Shown piece after piece: positions 1 through 6,365 of a DNA stretch of 7,809 bases. The notes beneath the pieces are model-generated. The model had not been told where the DNA came from, did not search any database, and worked only from the letters and a program-made list of their open reading frames with translations. Source of the DNA: Gammaproteobacteria bacterium (GTDB lineage Bacteria; Pseudomonadota; Gammaproteobacteria; Steroidobacterales; MnTg04); NCBI GenBank assembly GCA_027297845.1, contig JAPUHG010000185.1, positions 1 through 7,809 of the forward strand, given 5' to 3'. Numbering within the stretch: position 1 is the first letter of the stretch; each line of letters begins with the position of its first letter. The position numbers and the translations under genes are program-made.

Positions 1-31
1 TTTTGCTTGCCGAGAATCTCAGGATCTTGTC

Positions 32-2125
32 GTGGCCCGCACAACACCTATCGAGCGTTATCGCAATCTTGGCATCATGGCCCATATTGACGCGGGCAAG
101 ACAACGACGACCGAGCGTGTTCTCTTTTATACCGGTGTTTCTCACAAGATCGGTGAAGTGCACGACGGCGCTGCCGTCATGGACTGGATGGAGCAGGAGC
201 AGGAGCGGGGCATTACCATCACCTCGGCTGCGACGACCTGTTTCTGGTCCGGCATGAATCAACAGTTTCCCGAGCACCGGATCAATATCATTGACACGCC
301 CGGGCACGTCGATTTCACGATCGAGGTCGAGCGTTCCCTGCGGGTACTGGATAGCGCTGTCGCTGTTTTTTGCTCAGTTGGCGGCGTTGAACCCCAGTCC
401 GAGACAGTCTGGCGCCAGGCCAACAAATACGGTGTGCCGCGGATGGCGTTCGTCAACAAGATGGATCGTGCGGGCGCTGACTTCTTTCGGGTCCTGGACC
501 AGATCAAGGAACGCCTGGGCGGGAATCCTGTTGCCTTGCAGATTCCGATTGGTGCCGAGGAAAATTTTGAAGGTGTTATCGATTTGCTGGGGATGAAGGC
601 GATCTATTGGGACGATGCGACCCAAGGCACCAGTTTTGAGACCCGCGATATTCCCGAGCACCTGCAAAAGACTGCCGAGGAGCGCCGGGAGATCATGGTC
701 GAAGCCGCGGCCGAGGGCGATGAGGAATTGCTCGAGAAGTACCTCGAAGACGGCAATCTTAGCCGGGCGGAAATTATTCGCGGCCTGCGCGCGCGCACCT
801 TAAGAAACGAGATTGTACCGACGGTCTGTGGGTCGGCGTTCAAGAACAAGGGCGTGCAGGCGGTGCTGGACTTCATTATCGAGCTGATGCCGTCGCCGAC
901 CGATGTGGCGGCCATCCAGGGCGAGCTGGAAAATGGCGAAAAGGGAGAGCGCATCGCCGCCGACGACCAGCCGTTTGCTGCGCTGGCATTCAAGATTGCC
1001 ACCGACCCATTCGTCGGATCTTTGACATTTTTCCGGGTCTACTCGGGTGTGCTCAAGTCGGGCGACACGGTTTACAACCCGGTCAGGGGGCGCAAAGAGC
1101 GCGTCGGCCGTATTCTGCAAATGCACGCCAATGACCGTACTGAAATCAAGGAAGTCCGTGCCGGCGATATTGCCGCGGCGGTCGGCCTCAAGGATGTCAA
1201 TACAGGCGATACGCTGTCCGATCTGAAAGACATTATTACGCTGGAGCGCATGGAATTTCCGGTGCCTGTCATCGCGGTCGCGGTCGAACCGAAGACCAAG
1301 GCCGATCAGGAAAAAATGGGCCTCGCGTTGAGCAAGCTGGCCAAGGAAGATCCCTCGTTCAAAGTGCATACCGATGAGGAATCGGCGCAGACCATTATTT
1401 CCGGCATGGGTGAGCTGCACCTCGATATTATCGTTGACCGCATGCGCCGCGAATTCAATGTGGAAGCCAATGTTGGCAAACCGCAGGTGGCCTATCGCGA
1501 AACCATTCGCAAGACGGTCGAGCAGGAGGGCAAATTTGTCCGCCAGTCCGGCGGTCGTGGCCAGTATGGTCACGTGTATATCCGGATCGAACCGGTCGAG
1601 GCCGGCGCAGGCTACGAATTTGAAAATGCCATCGTCGGTGGTTCAGTTCCGCGCGAATATATCGGTGCGGTAGACAAAGGCATCAAGGAACAAATGTGTA
1701 ATGGCGTAATCGCCGGTTATCCGGTCGTCGATTGCAAAGTGACCCTGTATGACGGCTCGTATCATGATGTCGACTCGAGTGAAATGGCCTTTAAAATAGC
1801 GGGTTCCATGGCGTTCAGGGAGGGCGCGCTCAAGGCGGGCCCGGTGTTGCTCGAACCCATCATGGCAGTCGAGGTTGTCTCGCCGGAGGACTACATGGGT
1901 GACGTCATGGGCGATTTGAACCGCCGTCGCGGCCTGCCAACGGGCATGGAAGACAGCCCGGCTGGCAAACTTATCCGTGCCGACGTGCCATTGGCTGAGA
2001 TGTTCGGGTACGCGACTTCGCTGCGCTCGATGTCGCAGGGTCGTGCGACCTACACGATGGAGTTCGCCAAGTATGCAGAAGTTCCGAACAGCGATGCGGA
2101 CAATGTCATGAAGAAAGCGTCCTGA
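32..2125 (+). CDS. fusA: Elongation factor G (EF-G), translocation GTPase
   Basis: EF-G is a cytosolic GTPase that moves tRNAs and mRNA through the ribosome after peptide bond formation; with RRF it also helps split spent ribosomes. The 697-residue product is full length for the family (E. coli about 704). GTPase motifs visible in domain I are the P-loop AHIDAGKT (17-24), switch I RGIT (59-62), DTPGH with the catalytic His (88-92), NKMD (142-145) and SAF (268-270). Domain II begins near 315. Domain IV contains GSYHDVDSSE, whose His578 matches the tip residue that enters the decoding centre (E. coli His583). Domain V includes GMEDSPAGK and ends in MEFAKY. The start is GTG: it gives the family N-terminus MARTTPIERY, and AGGA at 21-24 lies 7 bases upstream. 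The frame stays open to the window edge, but only this start fits homologues. It stops with TGA, 55 bases before tuf, as in the str operon. Family identification is very secure. Confidence 0.99.
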   Translation: MARTTPIERYRNLGIMAHIDAGKTTTTERVLFYTGVSHKIGEVHDGAAVMDWMEQEQERGITITSAATTCFWSGMNQQFPEHRINIIDTPGHVDFTIEVERSLRVLDSAVAVFCSVGGVEPQSETVWRQANKYGVPRMAFVNKMDRAGADFFRVLDQIKERLGGNPVALQIPIGAEENFEGVIDLLGMKAIYWDDATQGTSFETRDIPEHLQKTAEERREIMVEAAAEGDEELLEKYLEDGNLSRAEIIRGLRARTLRNEIVPTVCGSAFKNKGVQAVLDFIIELMPSPTDVAAIQGELENGEKGERIAADDQPFAALAFKIATDPFVGSLTFFRVYSGVLKSGDTVYNPVRGRKERVGRILQMHANDRTEIKEVRAGDIAAAVGLKDVNTGDTLSDLKDIITLERMEFPVPVIAVAVEPKTKADQEKMGLALSKLAKEDPSFKVHTDEESAQTIISGMGELHLDIIVDRMRREFNVEANVGKPQVAYRETIRKTVEQEGKFVRQSGGRGQYGHVYIRIEPVEAGAGYEFENAIVGGSVPREYIGAVDKGIKEQMCNGVIAGYPVVDCKVTLYDGSYHDVDSSEMAFKIAGSMAFREGALKAGPVLLEPIMAVEVVSPEDYMGDVMGDLNRRRGLPTGMEDSPAGKLIRADVPLAEMFGYATSLRSMSQGRATYTMEFAKYAEVPNSDADNVMKKAS

Positions 2126-2180
2126 GCGAAACGGTTTTAACGAGAAAACACAGACACTATAAATAAACAAGAGGTGCATC

Positions 2181-3371
2181 GTGTCCAAGGAAAAATTTAT
2201 ACGTAACAAGCCGCATGTCAACGTGGGAACGATCGGCCATGTGGATCATGGCAAGACGACGCTGACGGCAGCATTGACCAAGATCATGGCCGAGAAGCAC
2301 GGCGGCGAGTTTCGTGCGTATGACCAGATTGATAACGCACCGGAAGAGAAGGCGCGTGGGATAACGATTGCCACGGCGCACGTGGAGTATGAGACCGATA
2401 ATCGCCACTATGCCCATGTCGATTGCCCCGGACACGCTGACTATGTGAAGAACATGATCACCGGTGCGGCACAGATGGATGGTGCGATTTTGGTGGTCTC
2501 GGCGGCCGATGGGCCGATGCCGCAGACCCGCGAGCACATCCTGCTGGCTCGCCAGGTGGGTGTACCGTACATCCTGGTGTATATGAACAAGGCCGACATG
2601 GTGGATGACGCCGAGCTGATCGAGCTGGTGGAGATGGAGATTCGTGAGCTGCTGTCGATTTATGAGTTCCCCGGGGATGACACCCCGATCGTCGTCGGTT
2701 CTGCGCTGAAGGCGCTGGAAGGCGATGAAAGCGATATCGGGATTCCCAGCGTATTAAAGCTGGTCGAGGCGATGGATAGCTATATACCCCAGCCTGAGCG
2801 TGCGATCGATGGTGATTTTCTGATGCCGGTCGAGGACGTATTCTCGATTTCCGGTCGCGGCACGGTGGTCACCGGCCGGATTGACCGTGGCGTCGTGCAT
2901 ATCGGCGACGAGGGGGAGATCGTTGGCATCAACGAGACCACCAAGACCACCTGTACCGGTGTTGAGATGTTCCGCAAGCTACTCGATGAGGGTATGGCCG
3001 GCGATAACGTTGGTGTGTTGCTGCGTGGCACCAAGCGCGAGGAGGTGGAGCGTGGTCAGGTGCTGGCGAAGCCCGGATCGATCAACCCGCACACCAAGTT
3101 TTTGGCCGAGGTGTATGTGCTGACCAAGGAAGAAGGGGGTCGTCACACGCCGTTTTTCAAAGGCTATCGGCCGCAGTTTTATTTTCGGACGACGGATGTC
3201 ACCGGCGCGGTCGAGCTGCCCGATGGCACCGAGATGGTGATGCCTGGCGACAATGTGCAAGTCACGGTTGAGTTGATTGCACCGATCGCTATGGAAGAGG
3301 GTCTGCGGTTTGCTATCCGTGAGGGTGGCCGCACCGTGGGTGCCGGCGTCGTCGCCAAAATCATCGAATAA
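2181..3371 (+). CDS. tuf: Elongation factor Tu (EF-Tu)
   Basis: EF-Tu carries aminoacyl-tRNA to the ribosomal A site as a GTP complex. The 396-residue length is typical. Domain I shows the P-loop GHVDHGKT (19-26), switch I RGIT (59-62), DCPGH with the catalytic His85 (81-85), NKAD (136-139) and SAL (174-176). Domain II carries the RGTVVTGR signature (226-233), and domain III has EGGRHTPFF and the end EGGRTVGAGVVAKIIE. The start is GTG with GAGGTG at 2171-2176 four bases before it; the resulting MSKEKF matches the family. It lies between fusA and rpsJ in str-operon order. NKAD replaces the NKCD of E. coli, a change seen in other bacteria. Odd points are IRN at 7-9 (E. coli ERT), Gly245 in a strand position that is usually Val or Ile, and rare ATA codons at Ile7, Ile61 and Ile202. 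Many proteobacteria have two tuf copies; only one is visible here. Confidence 0.99.
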   Translation: MSKEKFIRNKPHVNVGTIGHVDHGKTTLTAALTKIMAEKHGGEFRAYDQIDNAPEEKARGITIATAHVEYETDNRHYAHVDCPGHADYVKNMITGAAQMDGAILVVSAADGPMPQTREHILLARQVGVPYILVYMNKADMVDDAELIELVEMEIRELLSIYEFPGDDTPIVVGSALKALEGDESDIGIPSVLKLVEAMDSYIPQPERAIDGDFLMPVEDVFSISGRGTVVTGRIDRGVVHIGDEGEIVGINETTKTTCTGVEMFRKLLDEGMAGDNVGVLLRGTKREEVERGQVLAKPGSINPHTKFLAEVYVLTKEEGGRHTPFFKGYRPQFYFRTTDVTGAVELPDGTEMVMPGDNVQVTVELIAPIAMEEGLRFAIREGGRTVGAGVVAKIIE

Positions 3372-3390
3372 GGGAATGTGAGTAACCGAC

Positions 3391-3705
3391 ATGGCAAGTA
3401 ATCAAAATATCCGTATCCGGCTGAAATCGTTCGATCACAGGCTGATCGATACGTCGGCCAGGGAAATTGTGGAAACGGCAAAACGGACCGGCGCGCATGT
3501 AAAGGGCCCGGTGCCGCTGCCGACCAAGATGGAGCGCTTCACGGTGCTGATTTCACCCCATGTCAACAAGGATGCCAGGGACCAGTACGAGCTGCGTACC
3601 CACAAACGGCTGATGGACATCGTTGATCCGACGGATAAGACCGTGGATGCTCTGATGAAGCTAGAATTACCGGCAGGTGTGGACGTTCAGATCAAGTTGA
3701 ATTGA
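3391..3705 (+). CDS. rpsJ: 30S ribosomal protein S10 / NusE
   Basis: S10 is a 30S head protein. As NusE it also partners NusB in rRNA antitermination and can link to NusG. The 104-residue product matches the family almost end to end (E. coli 103): IRIRLKSFDHRLID (7-20), the long ribosome-contacting loop with GPVPLPTK (39-46), FTVLISPHVNKDARDQYE (50-67) and the C-terminal VDVQIKLN. The start ATG is chosen by homology. It has only a weak ribosome-binding match (GAG at 3380-3382), because the better AGGGA at 3371-3375 overlaps the tuf stop and lies 15 bases away. The gap to tuf is only 19 bases, so it is probably cotranscribed with tuf and perhaps translationally coupled. A terminator-like hairpin and a promoter lie directly downstream, which suggests it is the last gene of the str transcript rather than the first of the S10 operon as in E. 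coli. AGG arginine codons are frequent. Confidence 0.98.
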   Translation: MASNQNIRIRLKSFDHRLIDTSAREIVETAKRTGAHVKGPVPLPTKMERFTVLISPHVNKDARDQYELRTHKRLMDIVDPTDKTVDALMKLELPAGVDVQIKLN

Positions 3706-3714
3706 GGAATTAGC

Positions 3715-3737
3715 GCAGTAGAAATACTGTCTTTTTT
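3715..3737 (+). terminator. Intrinsic-terminator-like hairpin after rpsJ
   Basis: CAGTA (3716-3720) and TACTG (3725-3729) form a perfect 5-bp stem closed by a GAAA tetraloop of GNRA type; G3715 and T3730 can add a G-U pair. A C and then six T residues (3732-3737) follow at once. It starts 10 bases after the rpsJ stop. The stem is short and poor in GC, so termination may be partial and some str transcripts may read into rplC. Confidence 0.55.
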
Positions 3738-3738
3738 A

Positions 3739-3768
3739 CTAACTTCGGCCGATTTATCCTGCTATAAT
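3739..3768 (+). promoter_or_regulatory. Sigma-70 type extended -10 promoter upstream of rplC
   Basis: A consensus -10 box TATAAT sits at 3763-3768, preceded by TGC at 3760-3762, which makes an extended -10 (TGnTATAAT). The -35 is poor: CTAACT at 3739-3744 with an 18-base spacer matches TTGACA at three of six positions. Such weak -35 boxes are common when an extended -10 is present. Transcription would start near 3775, leaving a leader of about 140 nt before rplC. The location in a gene-free gap just after a terminator-like hairpin supports a real promoter for the rplC operon. Confidence 0.7.
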
Positions 3769-3774
3769 ATTGGG

Positions 3775-3915
3775 CTCTTTTTGGCCCGGCGTGGTGAATC
3801 CACTCCGGGTCATCTATTTGACGACTGCCTGGCTGTAGTTCGGCCTTGAGCGGACGCAATAATTTGAATTCAGTGCCGGCCAATCGAAGTCGGTGCGGTG
3901 TAGAGGAATAGGACA
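3775..3915 (+). promoter_or_regulatory. Structured 5' leader of the rplC operon (candidate r-protein control region)
   Basis: About 140 nt lie between the predicted transcription start and the rplC ATG. Three local hairpins can be drawn by hand: 3782-3812 (8 bp, one C-U mismatch, 4 bp, 5-nt loop), 3831-3845 (GGCTG with CGGCC, one G-U pair, 5-nt loop) and 3875-3894 (GCCGGC with GTCGGT, two G-U pairs, 8-nt loop). The last ends 8 bases before the ribosome-binding site GAGGA (3903-3907). In E. coli a leader of similar size upstream of rpsJ is bound by L4, which blocks both transcription and translation of the S10 operon. By position this leader, which precedes the operon that encodes L4, could do the same. 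I cannot show homology to the E. coli structure. Confidence 0.45.
3782..3812 (+). promoter_or_regulatory. Strong hairpin at the head of the rplC leader
   Basis: TGGCCCGG (3782-3789) pairs with CCGGGTCA (3805-3812), with one G-U pair at 3784/3810. After a C-U mismatch (3790/3804), GTGG (3791-3794) pairs with CCAC (3800-3803) around the loop TGAAT. No T-run follows, so it is not a simple terminator. It would begin within about ten nucleotides of the predicted transcript start, where it could shield the 5' end or take part in leader control. Confidence 0.5.
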
Positions 3916-4557
3916 ATGGCACTTGGTCTAGTTGGCCGCAAATGCGGCATGACTCGCGTGTTTACGGACGCCGGAGAATCGATTCCGGTCACCGTCATTG
4001 AGGCGTTGCCGAATCGGGTCACCCAGGTAAAAACCGTGGATAGCGATGGCTATCGCGCGCTCCAGGTGACCACCGGCACACGCAAGCTCTCGCATGTCAG
4101 CAAATCCCTCGCCGGGCACTTCGCCAAGGCCAGGCAGGAGCCAGGCCGCGGTCTGTGGGAGTTCCGCCTGCAGGCCGATGAGGGAGCCGATCTGGCAACC
4201 GGTTCCGAAATCAAGGTTGATTTCTTCGAGGACGGTCAGAAGGTCGATGTTGAGGGTACCTCCATCGGGAAAGGCTACGCAGGCGTTATCAAACGTCACC
4301 ACTTCCAAATGCAGGACGCAACCCACGGTAACTCGCTGGCCCACCGGGCTCCGGGTTCGATCGGTCAGAACCAGACCCCGGGTCGCGTGTTCAAAGGCCA
4401 GAAAATGGCCGGCCATATGGGTAACGTGCGCCGTACCGCGCAGAATCTTGAAGTGGTTCGCGTGGATCTCGAACGCAACTTGTTGCTGGTCAAAGGGGCT
4501 GTCCCGGGTAATGCAGGCGGCGATGTGATCATTCGTCCTGCAGTCAAAGGCAGGTAG
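3916..4557 (+). CDS. rplC: 50S ribosomal protein L3
   Basis: L3 binds 23S rRNA early in 50S assembly and sends an extension towards the peptidyl transferase centre. The 213-residue length is typical (E. coli 209). Visible landmarks are the N-terminus GLVGRKCGMTRVF (4-16), GRGLWEFRL (77-85), GTSIGKGYAG (114-123), and the conserved central loop DATHGNSLAHRAPGSIG followed by QNQTPGRVFKGQKMAGHMG. Gln153 lines up with E. coli Gln150, which is N5-methylated by PrmB. The C-terminus LLLVKGAVPG is also conserved. The start ATG has GAGGA at 3903-3907, 8 bases upstream. It is the first gene after the promoter and leader, so here it appears to head the S10-type operon. It ends in an amber codon after an AGG codon. 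Only one sense codon separates that stop from the rplD ATG in the same frame, an unusual arrangement discussed in the findings. Confidence 0.98.
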   Translation: MALGLVGRKCGMTRVFTDAGESIPVTVIEALPNRVTQVKTVDSDGYRALQVTTGTRKLSHVSKSLAGHFAKARQEPGRGLWEFRLQADEGADLATGSEIKVDFFEDGQKVDVEGTSIGKGYAGVIKRHHFQMQDATHGNSLAHRAPGSIGQNQTPGRVFKGQKMAGHMGNVRRTAQNLEVVRVDLERNLLLVKGAVPGNAGGDVIIRPAVKGR

Positions 4558-4560
4558 GGC

Positions 4561-5178
4561 ATGACGATGAAACTGAAATTGCACAAGTCTGCAAGTGGAT
4601 CCGATATCCAGGTTTCCGAAGCGGCTTTTGGCAGTAAATTTAACGAAGCGTTAATCCACCAGGTTGTCACGGCCTATAGGGCCGGTGGGCGCAGTGGTAC
4701 CAAGGGCCAGAAGAACCGATCCACGGCCCGTGGTGGCGGCGCCAAGCCGTGGCGTCAGAAAGGCACCGGACGGGCCCGCGCGGGCACGATCCGCAGCCCG
4801 ATCTGGGTTGGTGGTGGGCGCACATTTGCTGCGCAGACCCGTGACCACAGCCAGAAGGTTAATCGCAAGATGTATCGCAGTGCGATACGGTCGATGTTGT
4901 CCGAGCTGGTCCGTCAGGATCGCCTGGTCGTTATCGACTCGCTCGAGCTGGAAGCGCCGAAAACAAAGATGCTGGTGCAAAAGCTGAAGGATCTCGGCCT
5001 GGATAGTGCCTTGATCGTCATGGAGGCCTTTGACGAAAAGGTATTCCTGGCCGCCCGCAACCTGCACAACGTAGACGTGCTGGATGCGACGGCGCTGGAT
5101 CCGGTCAGCCTGGCGCGTTTCGAAAAGGTCTTGATCACCGTTCCGGCAATCAAAATGATCGAGGAGCGGCTGCGATGA
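4561..5178 (+). CDS. rplD: 50S ribosomal protein L4
   Basis: L4 is an early 23S-binding protein whose long loop lines the peptide exit tunnel; in E. coli it also represses its own S10 operon. The product is 205 residues (E. coli 201). The basic tunnel loop spans roughly 46-93 and includes KPWRQKGTGRARAG (62-75) and SPIWVGGGRTFAA (79-91). The lysine equal to E. coli Lys63, a site of macrolide-resistance mutations, is retained in WRQKG. Conserved downstream blocks are DHSQKVNRKMYRSA and SELVRQDRL. Two starts are possible. ATG 4561 gives MTMKLKL. ATG 4567 gives MKLKL, which fits E. coli MELVL better and puts AGGG (4556-4559) at 7 bases, so 4567 may be the true start. It follows rplC by 3 bases and overlaps rplW by 4 (ATGA), so translational coupling on both sides is likely. 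Its candidate control target is the leader at 3775-3915. Confidence 0.97.
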   Translation: MTMKLKLHKSASGSDIQVSEAAFGSKFNEALIHQVVTAYRAGGRSGTKGQKNRSTARGGGAKPWRQKGTGRARAGTIRSPIWVGGGRTFAAQTRDHSQKVNRKMYRSAIRSMLSELVRQDRLVVIDSLELEAPKTKMLVQKLKDLGLDSALIVMEAFDEKVFLAARNLHNVDVLDATALDPVSLARFEKVLITVPAIKMIEERLR

Positions 5179-5471
5179 GCAAGGAAAGACTGATGACCAT
5201 CCTGCTCGGGCCGCATGTCTCGGAAAAAACGACGCGGGTGGCGGAAAAGCACAACCAGGTCGCGTTTCGGGTACGCAAAGACGCCAACAAGGCTGAAATC
5301 CGCAAGGCGGTCGAACTGCTGTTCGAGGTCGAGGTTGAGAACGTCACCGTGGTTAACGTCAAAGGCAAGGTCAAGCGATTCGGCCAGACCCTGGGACGCC
5401 GGTCGGACTGGAAGAAGGCATACGTAAAGCTGGCCGAAGGCCACGCCATTGATTTTCTGAACCCGGAATAA
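5175..5471 (+). CDS. rplW: 50S ribosomal protein L23
   Basis: L23 sits at the exit of the peptide tunnel and forms the docking site for trigger factor and SRP. The 98-residue product (E. coli 100) shows GPHVSEKTT (12-20), the central block KDANKAEIRKAVELLFEVEVE (35-55) and the conserved loop and C-terminal strand KGKVKRFGQTLGRRSDWKKAYV (63-84). The ATG overlaps the rplD stop as ATGA, with GAGGAG at 5161-5166 inside rplD, 8 bases upstream, a classic reinitiation arrangement. An alternative ATG at 5193 also has AGGA 7 bases before it, but MSKERL aligns with the E. coli N-terminus, so the first start is preferred. A small hairpin spans its stop codon (5460-5480). Confidence 0.97.
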   Translation: MSKERLMTILLGPHVSEKTTRVAEKHNQVAFRVRKDANKAEIRKAVELLFEVEVENVTVVNVKGKVKRFGQTLGRRSDWKKAYVKLAEGHAIDFLNPE

Positions 5472-5480
5472 AGACGGGTT
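5460..5480 (+). other. Hairpin spanning the rplW stop codon
   Basis: AACCCG (5460-5465) is a perfect reverse complement of CGGGTT (5475-5480), leaving a 9-base loop that contains the TAA stop (5469-5471). A second CGGGT copy at 5481-5485 could compete for the same 5' arm. No T-run follows, so it is not a terminator. It may affect mRNA stability or reinitiation at rplB, but it could also be chance. Confidence 0.3.
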
Positions 5481-5513
5481 CGGGTAAACGGTTAACAGTA
5501 CAGAGCTAAAGCT

Positions 5514-6341
5514 ATGGCATTGCAAAAAGCAAGACCGACATCAGCAGGACGCCGCTTCGTTGTTCGCGTAAAGACCAACGAATTGCACAAGGGCGAGCCT
5601 CATGGTCCGTTGCTGGCGCCCAAGAGCAAGACAGGCGGCCGTAACAACCAGGGACGAATTACGACTCGTCATCATGGCGGTGGTCACAAACAGCGTTATC
5701 GCATCATTGATTTCAAGCGCGACAAGGACGGCGTGCCGGGTACGGTTGAGAGGATCGAATACGATCCGAACCGCAGCGCGCATATTGCGTTGGTGTTGTA
5801 TGCCGATGGCGAGCGCCGTTACATCATCGCGGCGAAGGGGATGAAATCCGGCGATCAGGTTGTGGCCGGTCGCGAAGCGCCGATCAAGACCGGCAATGCA
5901 CTGCCGTTGCGCTACATTCCGGTCGGTTCGCTGGTGCATTGCGTCGAACTCAAGGTGGGCAAGGGCGCCCAGCTTGCCCGCAGCGCCGGTTCATCGGCCC
6001 AGTTGGTCGCCCGCGAAGGCGCTCATGCAACATTGCGGCTGCGCTCCGGTGAGATGCGCAAGGTACTGGTCAACTGCCGTGCAACGATCGGCGAAGTCGG
6101 CCATTACGAACACAACCTGCGCAAGCTCGGCAAGGCGGGAGCCAGCCGTTGGCGTGGCGTACGCCCGACCGTTCGCGGTGTGGCGATGAACCCGGTCGAT
6201 CATCCACATGGTGGCGGCGAAGGCCGTACCGCTGGTGGTCGCCACCCGGTTTCACCGTGGGGTATGCCGACCAAGGGTTACAAGACACGTAGTAACAAGC
6301 GTACGGACAAGATGATCGTTCGTCGCCGTAAGAAAAAATAA
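5514..6341 (+). CDS. rplB: 50S ribosomal protein L2
   Basis: L2 is one of the most conserved ribosomal proteins. It is needed for subunit association and for the structure around the peptidyl transferase centre. The 275-residue product aligns without large gaps to E. coli L2 (273). Landmarks are SGR-type N-terminus TSAGRRFVV (9-17), GGRNNQGRITTRHHGGGHKQ (41-60), DFKRDKDG (66-73), EYDPNRSA (82-89), LRLRSGEMRKV (174-184), RWRGVRPTVRG (212-222) and NPVDHPHGGGEG (226-237). His230 corresponds to the functionally important E. coli His229 counted without Met. The tail is basic (RRRKKK). The start is set by homology, because the ribosome-binding match is poor: only AGAG at 5502-5505, 8 bases upstream. 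Of the eight genes in the rplC group it has the longest gap before it (42 bases), with a hairpin near the rplW stop. It may depend on coupling or local structure for initiation. Confidence 0.99.
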   Translation: MALQKARPTSAGRRFVVRVKTNELHKGEPHGPLLAPKSKTGGRNNQGRITTRHHGGGHKQRYRIIDFKRDKDGVPGTVERIEYDPNRSAHIALVLYADGERRYIIAAKGMKSGDQVVAGREAPIKTGNALPLRYIPVGSLVHCVELKVGKGAQLARSAGSSAQLVAREGAHATLRLRSGEMRKVLVNCRATIGEVGHYEHNLRKLGKAGASRWRGVRPTVRGVAMNPVDHPHGGGEGRTAGGRHPVSPWGMPTKGYKTRSNKRTDKMIVRRRKKK

Positions 6342-6365
6342 GCAGATTAATTAGAGGAAGTCACC

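Noticed and set aside
12..20. Small palindrome GAGAATCTC upstream of fusA
   Set aside because: Four base pairs around a single central base cannot form a stable RNA hairpin, and I see no link to a known operator.
800..1573. Long reverse-strand open frames opposite fusA, tuf, rplC and rplD
   Set aside because: They lie wholly or mostly opposite secure genes, have no recognisable domain, and are expected in GC-rich codons with strong third-position bias.
2135..2163. Promoter-like TTTTAA and TATAAA with a 17-base spacer in the fusA-tuf gap
   Set aside because: The -35 matches only three of six positions in an AT-rich spacer, and transcription would start at the edge of the tuf ribosome-binding site. 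tuf is better explained as cotranscribed with fusA.
3378..3401. Eight-codon GTG frame overlapping the rpsJ start
   Set aside because: It is too short to judge, and its only ribosome-binding candidate is spaced wrongly. It probably occurs by chance.
3791..3838. Possible 15-codon leader peptide in the rplC leader (GTG start, TAG stop)
   Set aside because: There is no ribosome-binding sequence before the GTG, the start lies inside the 3782-3812 hairpin, and the codons show no regulatory pattern such as a run of one amino acid.
3710..3922. Reverse-strand 70-codon frame across the rpsJ-rplC gap
   Set aside because: It covers the terminator, promoter and leader signals, has no recognisable motif, and reaches into the start of rplC.
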